42,730 bases of DNA from Phenylobacterium deserti. Lineage in GTDB: Bacteria > Pseudomonadota > Alphaproteobacteria > Caulobacterales > Caulobacteraceae. Location of the stretch: assembly GCA_943332615.1 (NCBI GenBank), contig CALQQB010000038.1, positions 1-42,730 of the forward strand. The letters run 5' to 3'. The translations under genes and the position numbers were made by a program. Shown here one piece after another: positions 35,460-42,730 of the stretch. The first letter of the stretch is position 1, and every line of letters starts with the position of its first letter. The notes under the pieces are model-generated. The model was not told where the DNA came from. It did not search any database and was given only the letters and a program-made list of their open reading frames with translations.

Positions 35460-37385
35460 TCAATCCGGCGGGTTGTGCTTTTCCAGGAACGCCACCGTCG
35501 ACGCCAACGTCTGCAGCCGCGTGTCGCCGCGCGAGAGCCAGTGGTCGGCGCCGACCTGCACCACGAGCTCGACCGGCTTGCCGGCCTTCCTCAGCGCCTC
35601 GGCCATGATCTGGCTCTGCTCGAGTGGAACGACGGTGTCGTCCTTGCCGTGGATCAGCAGGACCGGAACCGTCACGCGATCCACATGGGCGGCGGGCGAG
35701 ATTTCGGTCAGGGCGGCGTCCTTGCTGTCCTCGGCGCCCATGAACCGGTTCCAGTAGCGATAGGCGCCATTTCCGTTGGAGCCGCGCGACCACTCCACAA
35801 AGCGGCGCAGGTCGGCCGGACCCGCCACGGACACCGCGCAGCGATAGACGCCCGGATCGAGGGCCACGCCCGCGAGAGCGGCATAGCCGCCGTAGCTGGC
35901 GCCCACGACACAGACCCGCGCAGGGTTGATAACGCCCTGACCGGCTAGGTAGCGGACGCCGTCGGAAAGGTCCGTCTGCATCTTGCGCCCCCACTGCCCA
36001 TAGCCAGCCTCCAGGTGCTTGGCGCCGAATCCATCGGAGCCGCGGAAGTTCACCTGCAGAACGGCATAGCCGCGGCTGGCCATCGCCTGAGCCCACCAAT
36101 CAAACCCAGGGCCGTCCCGGGTGGCCGGCCCCCCGTGAGGAAAGACGACCAACGGCAGTCCCTTGGACGGCCTGCCACTCGGCAGCGTGAGGTAGCCTGA
36201 GAGCGGAAGGCCATCCGCGGCTCGGAACTTGATCGGCGTTCGGGGCGATACATCGGCAGACCGGACGTCGACATACTGCGCGCCAAGCCACGAGGCCTTG
36301 TGGGTCGTGAGGTCGACCAGCGCATAGGCTGGGCTGTCGGTCTTGGAATCGACCAGAACGACGATCTTCTTGCGGTCGGCCGACCAGGATTGGAGGGCGA
36401 CCCGCTGGCCCGCGAAGGACTCGACGATGGTGTTCCACATCCGCTCGTCGGCAGGATCGAAGAACGTGTAGCGGTCGACTTCGCCGACCGTCGCGACGTG
36501 GCCAATCATCCGTCCGTCGAGCGCGGCGCGGATGGGCGCCTGGATTTCGACCATCGGGATCGGAGCGGACGGCGGCGATCCGTCGGTACGCGCCTCGCGC
36601 CAGGCCCACAGCTTATCCTTGTCCGGCGCAACGTAGATCACAGAGGCGTTGTCGCGCCCAAGACCGACGAGATAGGGCCGGTCGACCTTCGCGGTGACCG
36701 AGAGCGCCTCCCTCCACCCGGAATCGGTCTTTAGCTTCAGCGTCCACCGACCGTCTCCGGCATTGTAGAATTCCTCGGCCACGGGTCGACCTTCGGCGTC
36801 CACGGACCAGTCAATCGTATCCGGAGAGCCCTGCGCGACGAGGCGACTGACGCCGGACTTCAAGTCGATGCGAAATAGCGACAGCTCGCCGCGCCCGCCC
36901 TCGAAGACAACGCCAAGCACGAAGAGCGTCGGCTCGCCTTGGTAGATGCGAACGACCTGGTAGCCGAAGATGGCCGACAGGTCGGCCTTGTCCGAGTTTC
37001 GCAGCAGCGGTGTCAGCTTCTTGGTGATCAGGTTGATGGTGCTTGCGAAGAACCACTCCCGCTGTCCGCCCGAAACATCGAAGTTCTTGGCGGTCGCCGA
37101 TGCGACGACGACCAGATGCTTGTCACCGGCCCACTGGACGTTTCGAACCTTGTTCGTGCCCAACAGTCCGCGAAGCGTAATGGCGCCGGTCGCGACGTCC
37201 TGCACCACGATGGTCCGTTGTTCCCCATTGGTAATGGTGATCGCCACGGCATGGCCGCTAGGCGAGATCGTCGCAGACTCGATACTTGGCAGCTTGCCGT
37301 AGGCTTCCAGTGGCGCGGCGTGCAGAGGCATGGCGAGGCAAGCCAGCGCAAAGGCCAGGGCCGGCAGGTCACGCAGAAACGTCAT
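35460..37385 (-). CDS. Secreted S9 family (prolyl oligopeptidase-like) peptidase
   Basis: A 641-residue peptidase. A signal peptide (about 1-23, ending LHAAP) sends it to the periplasm. Residues about 25-380 form a degenerate beta-propeller. The alpha/beta hydrolase part starts near 390 (IKFRAADGLPLSGYLTLP) with the HGGP oxyanion motif in VVFPHGGPATRDGPG. The triad is Ser497 (GASYGGYAAL), Asp583 (HGKDDTVVPL) and His615 (GADHWLSRGD). It is likely a dipeptidyl or acylaminoacyl peptidase that trims peptides. The interrupted copy at 33477-35441 begins 18 bases downstream, so this is a tandem duplication transcribed as one unit. Confidence 0.95.
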   Translation of the reverse strand: MTFLRDLPALAFALACLAMPLHAAPLEAYGKLPSIESATISPSGHAVAITITNGEQRTIVVQDVATGAITLRGLLGTNKVRNVQWAGDKHLVVVASATAKNFDVSGGQREWFFASTINLITKKLTPLLRNSDKADLSAIFGYQVVRIYQGEPTLFVLGVVFEGGRGELSLFRIDLKSGVSRLVAQGSPDTIDWSVDAEGRPVAEEFYNAGDGRWTLKLKTDSGWREALSVTAKVDRPYLVGLGRDNASVIYVAPDKDKLWAWREARTDGSPPSAPIPMVEIQAPIRAALDGRMIGHVATVGEVDRYTFFDPADERMWNTIVESFAGQRVALQSWSADRKKIVVLVDSKTDSPAYALVDLTTHKASWLGAQYVDVRSADVSPRTPIKFRAADGLPLSGYLTLPSGRPSKGLPLVVFPHGGPATRDGPGFDWWAQAMASRGYAVLQVNFRGSDGFGAKHLEAGYGQWGRKMQTDLSDGVRYLAGQGVINPARVCVVGASYGGYAALAGVALDPGVYRCAVSVAGPADLRRFVEWSRGSNGNGAYRYWNRFMGAEDSKDAALTEISPAAHVDRVTVPVLLIHGKDDTVVPLEQSQIMAEALRKAGKPVELVVQVGADHWLSRGDTRLQTLASTVAFLEKHNPPD

Positions 37386-37451
37386 GGCTGACAGCTCCCC
37401 ACTACAATCGGAGATTGCTATGGGAAGCGGCGCATCGCAAGCGGTGTATCG

Positions 37452-37883
37452 CTAATTCAGCTCCGACTTCTTCATCGGCTCTGGCGGCAAGGGCGCTACC
37501 GGGACCCCGTCCTCGACCAGGTCGCGGACTTCGCGGGGCGTGGCCTGGCCGTAGATGCCGCGGTCTTCGGCCTTGCCTTCGTGGATGGCGCGGGCCTCGG
37601 CGGCGAAGCTGTCGCCGACGTCGTCGAAGTTGTCTTCCACGTGCTGGCGGATGCGGCCGGCGGCTTCCATCATCATCGCCTGCGCATTGGCGGACGGGGC
37701 TTCGCGCGCGGTGCGCCGCGTGCCGCTGACCGCCGGAGCCATGATCTGCTTGCGCACCAGCTTCGAGGCGCACAGCGGGCATTCGACAAGGCCCCGGCCC
37801 TGCTGATCGTCAAAATCAGTGGAGGACGCGAACCAGCCCTCGAACGCGTGGTCGTGATCGCAGGTCAGCGCGTAACGGATCAT
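37452..37883 (-). CDS. DUF1178 family protein
   Basis: A 143-residue protein of the DUF1178 family, common in Alpha- and Betaproteobacteria and without known function. The conserved N terminus is MIRYALTCDHDHAFEGWFAS, followed by ECPLCASKLVRKQIMAPAVS; the Cys/His set suggests a small zinc-binding module like FmdB. A helical stretch (EAAGRIRQHVEDNFDDVGD) and DRGIYGQATPREVRDLVEDG, also typical of the family, follow. I start at ATG 37883; the longer frame overlaps the upstream amidase gene. It begins 13 bases after the amidase stop, so the two are co-transcribed. Confidence 0.9.
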   Translation of the reverse strand: MIRYALTCDHDHAFEGWFASSTDFDDQQGRGLVECPLCASKLVRKQIMAPAVSGTRRTAREAPSANAQAMMMEAAGRIRQHVEDNFDDVGDSFAAEARAIHEGKAEDRGIYGQATPREVRDLVEDGVPVAPLPPEPMKKSELN

Positions 37884-37896
37884 CGGAAGCGAATCA

Positions 37897-38712
37897 TCAG
37901 GGACCGGTGAAGGCGCGCGCGTTGGCGAGCGCGGGGATGGCGGCGCGGGCCTTGCCGGGCGCCGCGGGATCGAGGTCGGCCAGAAGCACGCCCGGCTCGT
38001 CATGGTCAAGTTTTGCAATGACTTGTCCCCAGGGCTCGACCACCAGGCTGTGACCGTAGGTGCCGCGGTTGTCCTCGTGCCGGCCACCCTGGGCGGGGGC
38101 CAGGACGTAGCTGCCGGTCTCGATGGCGCGGGCCCGCATCAGCACCTCCCAGTGCGCCGCGCCGGTCGGGCGGGTGAAGGCGGCGGGGATGGTCATCACC
38201 TCGGCCCCGGCCAGGGCGAGCGCGCGATAGAGGGCCGGGAAGCGCAGATCGTAGCAGATGGTCAGGCCGAACCGGAGGCCGTCGATGTCGGCGGTCACGG
38301 CGGCGTCGCCGGGCTCATAGGTGGCGGATTCGCGCGCCGTTTCGCCGGTGGGCAGGTCCACGTCGAACATGTGCAGCTTGTCGTAGGTCGCGGCGATCGT
38401 CCCGTCAGGACGGATCAGCACCTGGCGGTTGGCGGCCTTGCCGTCCTCGCGCTTAACCAGGGCCGAGCCCACGTCGATCCAGACATTCAGCTCGCGGGCG
38501 GCGTCGCGCAGGCCGTTCACGACGGGGTCGTCGGCCAGCAGGGTGAGTTGCGGCAGCAGGATCTCGCGATCCTTTTGCAGGATGTTGGAGCCCTCGGGGG
38601 TGACGATCAGGCGAGCCCCGCCCGCGGCGGCCTCGCGGACCAGGGGCAGGATGTGGGCCAGCGCCGCGGCGTGCGTGGCGGGCGTGCGGGTCTGGATGAG
38701 GCCGACTTTCAT
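37897..38712 (-). CDS. Carbon-nitrogen hydrolase (Nit2/deaminated glutathione amidase type)
   Basis: A 271-residue nitrilase-superfamily amidase. The Glu-Lys-Cys triad is Glu40 (VTPEGSN), Lys112 (YDKLHMFDVDLP) and Cys153 (TICYDLRFPALYR). KLHMFDVDLP and CYDLRFPALYR are specific to the Nit1/Nit2 branch, whose members repair deaminated glutathione or hydrolyse omega-amides of 2-oxo acids. The start is ATG 38712 (a GTG three codons upstream is possible). It is the first gene of a pair with the DUF1178 gene. The glutaredoxin gene upstream is on the same strand but separated by a repeat element. Confidence 0.93.
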   Translation of the reverse strand: MKVGLIQTRTPATHAAALAHILPLVREAAAGGARLIVTPEGSNILQKDREILLPQLTLLADDPVVNGLRDAARELNVWIDVGSALVKREDGKAANRQVLIRPDGTIAATYDKLHMFDVDLPTGETARESATYEPGDAAVTADIDGLRFGLTICYDLRFPALYRALALAGAEVMTIPAAFTRPTGAAHWEVLMRARAIETGSYVLAPAQGGRHEDNRGTYGHSLVVEPWGQVIAKLDHDEPGVLLADLDPAAPGKARAAIPALANARAFTGP

Positions 38713-38728
38713 GGGGGCCACAGTAGCA

Positions 38729-38871
38729 ATCCCTCCCCTTCATGGGGAGGGTGGCCAGCCAAAGGCTGGCCGGGTGGGGAACCTGGGACGGAATGCTGGC
38801 GCCGGGGGGGAGGCCGGTCTCCCCAACCGGCTCGCCTGCGGCGAGCCACCCTCCCCATAAAGGGGAGGGAT
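38729..38871. repeat. MITE-like repeat with 27-base terminal inverted repeats
   Basis: A 143-base element fills the gap between the glutaredoxin and amidase genes. Its ends, 38729-38755 and 38845-38871, are inverted copies matching at 26 of 27 positions. Each end also folds on itself (CCCTCCCC/GGGGAGGG). Inside are two further hairpins, 38753-38771 (GGCCAGCC/GGCTGGCC) and 38829-38847 (GGCTCGCC/GGCGAGCC). There is no coding capacity. Elements with CCCTCCCC...GGGGAGGGTGGC ends are widespread in Caulobacterales genomes as far as I know. Confidence 0.85.
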
Positions 38872-38880
38872 TTCAGATGC

Positions 38881-39135
38881 TTAGGCCGCCAGCAGACCGT
38901 CCAGGTCGCCCGAGCGCTCCAGAGCCATCATGTCGTCGCAGCCGCCGATGTGGCGGTCCCCGATGAAGATCTGCGGGAAGGTGGCGCGGCCGGAGCGCTG
39001 GATCATCTCATGGCGCTTGTCGGGGTCGAAGGCGGCTTCGATCTCGTTGAAGGCGATGCCCTTCTTCTCCAGCAGTCCGACGGCGCGGATGCAGTAGGGG
39101 CAGTAGGGCTTGGTGTAGATGGTGACGTTGCTCAT
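38881..39135 (-). CDS. grxC: Glutaredoxin 3
   Basis: An 84-residue glutathione-dependent thiol-disulfide oxidoreductase. The dithiol active site CPYC is at 12-15 (TKPYCPYCIRA). The cis-proline loop ATFPQIFIG and the glutathione-binding HIGGCDDM complete the fold. Its length is that of GrxC. Upstream it is close to comF on the same strand (32-base gap). The extra Cys in GGCDD is common in this group. Confidence 0.96.
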   Translation of the reverse strand: MSNVTIYTKPYCPYCIRAVGLLEKKGIAFNEIEAAFDPDKRHEMIQRSGRATFPQIFIGDRHIGGCDDMMALERSGDLDGLLAA

Positions 39136-39167
39136 GGCGCTCTACCGAAACACGTTCTGCGAGGAAT

Positions 39168-39866
39168 TTATATGGTGAGTCCTGCCGCATCCTGAACCCG
39201 TGCGACAACCGCGACATCGACGCGGGCCGCGCCGGCGGCCTTGAGCGCCCGCGCGCAGCCTTCCGCGGTGGCGCCGGTGGTCAGGACATCATCGATCAGC
39301 AGGATGCGCAGACCGGCCACCTGCTTGGCCCGCGACGCCGGGACCTCGAAGGCGCCGGCCACGTTGCGGCGGCGGCCAGAGCCGGACTTGCCGGCCTGGG
39401 TGGCGGTGGGGCGGCGGCGGACCAGGATGTCCGGCAGGTAGGGGGTTCCGGTCATGGCGGCGAGCGGACGGGCGATCTCGGCGGCCTGGTTGTAGCGGCG
39501 GCGCAGCAGGCGCAACGGATGCAGCGGCACCGGGGCGATGGCGTCGGCCTCGTCGATCAGGTCGCGGGCGGTGCGCGACAGCCAGCGGGCGAACATCGGC
39601 GCCAGGTCCAGCCGGTCGGCGTGCTTCAGCTTCAGGATCGGGTCGCGAGAGGTCTCGTCGTAGAGGCAGGCCGCACGGGCGGCGTCGAAGGCCCGGGGTT
39701 TGGCCAGGCAGGCGGCGCAGCGCGCGCCCGGATCATATTCAAAGGGCATGCCGCAGCCGTCGCAGACCGGGCCGTCCAGAAAGCGGATGCGTGACCATGC
39801 GGCGGCCGTGAACCCGCCAGCCAGCGGCCGGGGCCCGCCGTCCAGCGCCTGGGGCGGAAACAGCAT
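39168..39866 (-). CDS. ComF family phosphoribosyltransferase-like protein
   Basis: A ComF/GntX-type protein of about 232 residues. The N-terminal zinc ribbon is seen in CDGCGMPFEYDPGARCAACL. The middle has LKLKHADRLDLAPMFARWL and the family block RRRYNQAAEIARPL. The C-terminal PRTase motif is LLIDDVLTTGATAEGCARAL. ComF proteins are linked to DNA uptake and recombination repair. The start is uncertain: ATG 39866 is the first normal codon, but relatives have some 15-20 more residues, and a TTG at 39941 (whose last base is shared with the divergent methyltransferase ATG) would give 257 residues. Confidence 0.85.
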   Translation of the reverse strand: MLFPPQALDGGPRPLAGGFTAAAWSRIRFLDGPVCDGCGMPFEYDPGARCAACLAKPRAFDAARAACLYDETSRDPILKLKHADRLDLAPMFARWLSRTARDLIDEADAIAPVPLHPLRLLRRRYNQAAEIARPLAAMTGTPYLPDILVRRRPTATQAGKSGSGRRRNVAGAFEVPASRAKQVAGLRILLIDDVLTTGATAEGCARALKAAGAARVDVAVVARVQDAAGLTI

Positions 39867-39940
39867 GTCGAGGCTGGTCCGCCAAAGGGCTTGCGCTTTG
39901 GGCTTCCAAGTATCTGGGAAATCGCCATCTTCGCCGCGCA

Positions 39941-40762
39941 ATGGATCGTCCTCCCCGCCTCTTCGATCGCGCCCTGCGCCGCCGGCGCCTGGACCGCGCG
40001 GCGCCACGCTTTGCGACCGCCGACTTCCTGCACCGCCGCGCGGCCCTGGACCTAGCCGAGCGCGTCGAGCCCATCCTGCGCACCTTTCCGCGCGCCGTCG
40101 ACCTCTCGGCGCACGCCGGCGCGTTCCGCGCGGCCCTAGCGGAGACGGTGCCCGGACGGGTCGAGACCCTGATCGAGATGTCGCTGTCGCCGCGCATGCT
40201 GGCGGGCCGTGGCGGGCCGCGCCTGGTGGCCGACGAGGAGCGGCTGCCGTTCGCCGACGCGAGCCTGGACCTGATCGTGAGCACGCTGGGCCTGCACTGG
40301 ACCAACGACGTGGTCGGCGCGCTGATCCAGGCGCGGCGCGCGCTGAAGCCCGGCGGCCTGTTCCTGGCGGCGTTCCTGGGCGGGGTCACGCTGACGGAAC
40401 TGCGCCAGTCGCTGGTCGCGGCCGAAGCCGAAATCCTCGGCGGCGCGGGCTCGCGCGTTTCCCCCTTCGCCGACACCGGCGATGCGGCCGGCCTGCTGAG
40501 CCGGGCCGGGTTCAAGGAGCCGGTGGCCGACGTGGACCGGGTGACCGTCACCTACGACCACCCGCTGAAACTGCTGCAGGACCTGCGCCGGATGGGCGAG
40601 ACCAGCGTGCTGGCCGACCGCCATCCCAAGCCGCTGACCCGTGTCCTGCTCAACCGCGCCTTCGAACTCTACGTCGAACGTTTCGCCGGGCCCGACGGCC
40701 GCGTGCCCGCGACCTTCGAGATCATCACCCTGACCGGCTGGGCGGCGGGGACGGTTCCCTAG
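39941..40762 (+). CDS. BioC/NDUFAF5-like SAM-dependent methyltransferase
   Basis: A 273-residue methyltransferase beginning MDRPPRLFDRALRRRRLDRA, the conserved N-terminal pattern of the NDUFAF5 group. The glycine-rich loop is degenerate (VDLSAHAGAFRAAL), while VADEERLPFADASLDLIVST followed by GLHWTNDVVGALIQARRALK is diagnostic. In mitochondria NDUFAF5 hydroxylates an arginine of complex I subunit NDUFS7; the bacterial versions are often annotated as BioC. The function here is therefore inferred. It is divergent from comF and overlaps the mutT stop by three bases at its 3' end. Confidence 0.88.
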   Translation: MDRPPRLFDRALRRRRLDRAAPRFATADFLHRRAALDLAERVEPILRTFPRAVDLSAHAGAFRAALAETVPGRVETLIEMSLSPRMLAGRGGPRLVADEERLPFADASLDLIVSTLGLHWTNDVVGALIQARRALKPGGLFLAAFLGGVTLTELRQSLVAAEAEILGGAGSRVSPFADTGDAAGLLSRAGFKEPVADVDRVTVTYDHPLKLLQDLRRMGETSVLADRHPKPLTRVLLNRAFELYVERFAGPDGRVPATFEIITLTGWAAGTVP

Positions 40763-41166
40763 ATCAGGTCCCTGAGCCACGCCACCAGCGGCGGGTCGGC
40801 CGGGGGCATGGGGTAGGCGCCCATGTCATTAGGCTTCACCCAGGCCAAGGCCTTGTGCTCGCGCGCCCGGACCAGGCCCTCCCAGCGGCGGATCAGGTAG
40901 AGCGGCATCAGCAGGTGGAAGGCCTCGTACGCGTGGCTGGCGAAGACGAAGGGGGCCAGGCAGCTCCTGGTCACCGTGATCCCCAGCTCCTCGTCCAGCT
41001 CGCGGATCAGGCAGGCCTCGGGGGTCTCGCCGGCTTCGACCTTGCCGCCGGGAAACTCCCACAGGCCGGCCAGCTGCTTACCCTCCGGCCGCTGGCACAG
41101 CAGCACCCGGCCGTCGGCATCGACAAGGGCGGCGGCGGCGACGAGCAGGAGCGGCTTGGGGGTCAT
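40759..41166 (-). CDS. mutT: MutT-type 8-oxo-dGTP diphosphatase
   Basis: A 135-residue Nudix hydrolase that removes oxidised guanine nucleotides. The Nudix box is GGKVEAGETPEACLIRELDE followed by ELGI, matching GX5EX7REUXEEXGU. LLLVAAAALVDADGRVLLCQ at the start and GLWEFPGGK are typical of MutT rather than other Nudix families. The ATG 41164-41166 gives the family length; the upstream extension in the same frame is not needed. It is convergent with the methyltransferase and divergent from the RNA helicase gene. Confidence 0.93.
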   Translation of the reverse strand: MTPKPLLLVAAAALVDADGRVLLCQRPEGKQLAGLWEFPGGKVEAGETPEACLIRELDEELGITVTRSCLAPFVFASHAYEAFHLLMPLYLIRRWEGLVRAREHKALAWVKPNDMGAYPMPPADPPLVAWLRDLI

Positions 41167-41228
41167 CTGGCCGGTTTCTCCGTCCTGCGGCGAAAAGGCA
41201 ACCGTCCCGCCTATTCCGACCGCGTGGG

Positions 41229-41257
41229 TTGACATTAACGCCGGCAACCCCGATGTG
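41229..41257 (+). promoter_or_regulatory. Possible helicase promoter with long 5' leader
   Basis: TTGACA (41229-41234) is followed after 17 bases by GATGTG (41252-41257). The -35 is perfect and the -10 poor. If used, transcription would start near 41264, leaving a leader of about 180 bases before the helicase start, as is common for cold-regulated RNA helicase genes. Confidence 0.35.
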
Positions 41258-41445
41258 CGCCTTGCGTTCTTCGGAGCGCTGTCCGCGTTCCAGCCGCGTG
41301 GGACCTCTAGAACGAGGTTCAGCCTGTCGAGCGCAAGGACCCATAGATTCGCCCATCACGCGGGGCGCTTCCCCAAAGACCCGCGCTCCGCGCCCTCGGA
41401 AGGATCCGACTGGGCGCGCTCGGCGCATACTTGGAAGAGTATCGT

Positions 41446-42730
41446 TTGACTCAATTTACCGACCTTGGCCTGGCCAAGCCGCTGCTCAAGGCGCTGGCCG
41501 ACGAAGGCTACGTCTCCCCCACCCCGATCCAGGCCCAGGCCATCCCGGGCGTGATGTCCGGCCAGGACCTGCTGGGCATCGCCCAGACCGGCACCGGCAA
41601 GACCGCCGCCTTCGCCCTGCCGATTCTGCACCGCCTGGCCGAGAACAAGAAGCCCGCGCCGCGCCGCAGCGCGCGCTGCCTGGTGCTGGCCCCGACGCGG
41701 GAACTCGCTACGCAAATCGGCGAGAGCTTCAAGACCTATGGCAGGCACATGGGCGTGTCCGTCGCGGTGATCTTCGGCGGCGTGAAGTATGGCGGCCAGA
41801 TGCGCGCCATGGCGCCCGGCGTCGATATCCTCGTGGCCACCCCCGGCCGCCTGCTCGACCACCTGGGCGAGAAGTCGATGACCCTGGAAGGCGTCGAGAT
41901 CTTCGTGCTCGATGAGGCCGACCAGATGCTGGACATGGGCTTCATCGTCCCGATCCGGAAGATCATCAAGTTCGTGCCGCGCGTGCGTCAGAACCTGTTC
42001 TTCTCGGCCACCTGGCCGACCGAGATCGAGAAGCTGGCGGCCGAGATTCTCAACCCCAACCCGCTGAAGGTCTCGGTGACCCCGCAGGCCACCACCGTCG
42101 AGAAGGTGAACCAGCGGGTGCTGTTCGTGGAACAGCAGCGCAAGCGCGCCCTGCTCACCGAACTGTTCGATGACGGCAGCTTCAAGCGCGTCATCGTCTT
42201 CACCCGCACCAAGCGCGGCGCCGACCGGGTGGCGCGCGGGCTGGAACAGGCTGGCATCGACGCGGCCGCCATCCATGGCGACAAGAGCCAAGGGCAGCGC
42301 GAGCGGGCGCTGGCGGAATTCAAGGCCGGCAACGTCCGCGCCTTGGTCGCCACCGACATCGCCGCCCGCGGCATCGACATCGACGCGGTCAGCCACGTGG
42401 TCCAGTTCGACCTGCCCAACGTGCCGGAAGCCTATGTCCACCGGATCGGGCGCACCGCCCGGGCCGGCGCGGATGGTTCGGCCGTGGCGTTCTGCGCCGA
42501 CGACGAGCGCAACCTGCTGAAGGACATCGAGAAGGTGAGCCGCCAGCGGATCCCCTCCTTCGACCGTCGCAACGACAAGCACCTGAGCGCGGTCACCGCG
42601 GCCATGCCGGAGGTGGGCGGCAAGCCCGACCGCGCCGACACGCGGGGCAGCCAGCCGCACCGCGGCGCCCACGCCCCGAAGCGCAACCGCAACCACAGCG
42701 GGGCCTCGGCCGGCGCTGGCGGTGGTGGTG
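41446..42730 (+). CDS. DEAD-box RNA helicase, RhlE type (partial at window end)
   Basis: An ATP-dependent RNA helicase; 428 residues are present and the frame runs off the window. Motifs in order: Q motif GYVSPTPIQAQAIP, Walker A AQTGTGKTAAF, Ia PTRELA, Ib TPGRLL, II VLDEADQMLD, III FFSATWP, IV VIVFTRTKRGADRV, V ATDIAARGIDI and VI HRIGRTARAG. A basic Gly/His/Asn-rich tail begins near residue 400. The order and the tail fit RhlE-like enzymes acting in ribosome assembly, RNA decay or cold adaptation. The start is TTG 41446, with GGAAGAG about six bases upstream; an in-frame TTG at 41431 is an alternative. Confidence 0.93.
   Translation, partial: MTQFTDLGLAKPLLKALADEGYVSPTPIQAQAIPGVMSGQDLLGIAQTGTGKTAAFALPILHRLAENKKPAPRRSARCLVLAPTRELATQIGESFKTYGRHMGVSVAVIFGGVKYGGQMRAMAPGVDILVATPGRLLDHLGEKSMTLEGVEIFVLDEADQMLDMGFIVPIRKIIKFVPRVRQNLFFSATWPTEIEKLAAEILNPNPLKVSVTPQATTVEKVNQRVLFVEQQRKRALLTELFDDGSFKRVIVFTRTKRGADRVARGLEQAGIDAAAIHGDKSQGQRERALAEFKAGNVRALVATDIAARGIDIDAVSHVVQFDLPNVPEAYVHRIGRTARAGADGSAVAFCADDERNLLKDIEKVSRQRIPSFDRRNDKHLSAVTAAMPEVGGKPDRADTRGSQPHRGAHAPKRNRNHSGASAGAGGGG

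Noticed and set aside
41356..42696. 446-codon minus-strand open frame opposite the RNA helicase
   Set aside because: All DEAD-box motifs are on the plus strand; the antisense translation has no recognisable features.

Overview
The window looks like a chromosomal segment of a high-GC alphaproteobacterium of the Caulobacterales (Caulobacter/Phenylobacterium-like). The main grounds are the hook gene cluster fliK-flgD-flgE followed directly by a sciP-type DUF1153 gene, divergent from flgK-flgL, with sigma-54 type promoters facing both ways. This layout is characteristic of Caulobacter relatives. All family names below come from reading motifs in the translations; no database was searched.

Layout. 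1-5.1 kb: the tail of an unknown gene, a hybrid sensor kinase, a small conserved-looking protein, an islet of two unknown genes on the minus strand (2778-4036), a small GNAT protein and a DUF3617 lipoprotein. 5.2-8.7 kb: thiolase, SOUL haem-binding protein, a small hypothetical and mnmA. 8.7-16.6 kb: the flagellar hook region flgL-flgK <- -> fliK-flgD-flgE-sciP, closed by a strong terminator. 16.6-20.0 kb: a vapB-vapC-rusA overlapping operon, fumC, a small conserved-looking protein and ccdAB, so two toxin-antitoxin pairs flank fumC. 20.0-23.5 kb: polyprenyl diphosphate synthase, a TrmN6-type methyltransferase, a palindromic repeat element and rsgA behind a structured leader. 24.0-27.6 kb: a NarL-type two-component pair, a PEP-CTERM surface protein and a truncated S9 peptidase. 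27.7-32.5 kb: ilvC, arfB, a lipoprotein and clpB. 32.6-37.4 kb: a methyltransferase and two tandem S9 peptidases, one split by an in-frame TGA. 37.4-42.7 kb: DUF1178 protein, nitrilase-family amidase, a MITE-like repeat, glutaredoxin, ComF, a BioC/NDUFAF5-like methyltransferase, MutT and the start of an RhlE-type DEAD-box helicase that runs off the window.

How the genes fit together. Most of the window is housekeeping: translation quality control (mnmA, trmN6, rsgA, arfB, RNA helicase), proteostasis (clpB, peptidases), central metabolism (fumC, ilvC, thiolase) and redox or sanitation functions (grxC, mutT). The best developed regulatory system is the divergent hook-gene control region (11730-12201). 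The accessory parts are the DUF1828-like pair, the vapBC-rusA and ccdAB loci, the two-component/PEP-CTERM cassette with an inverted-repeat control region next to a gene remnant, and two miniature inverted-repeat elements. The features most worth following up are the rsgA leader with its 17-codon upstream ORF, the two-component/PEP-CTERM cassette, the peptidase interrupted by TGA, and the unknown two-gene islet.
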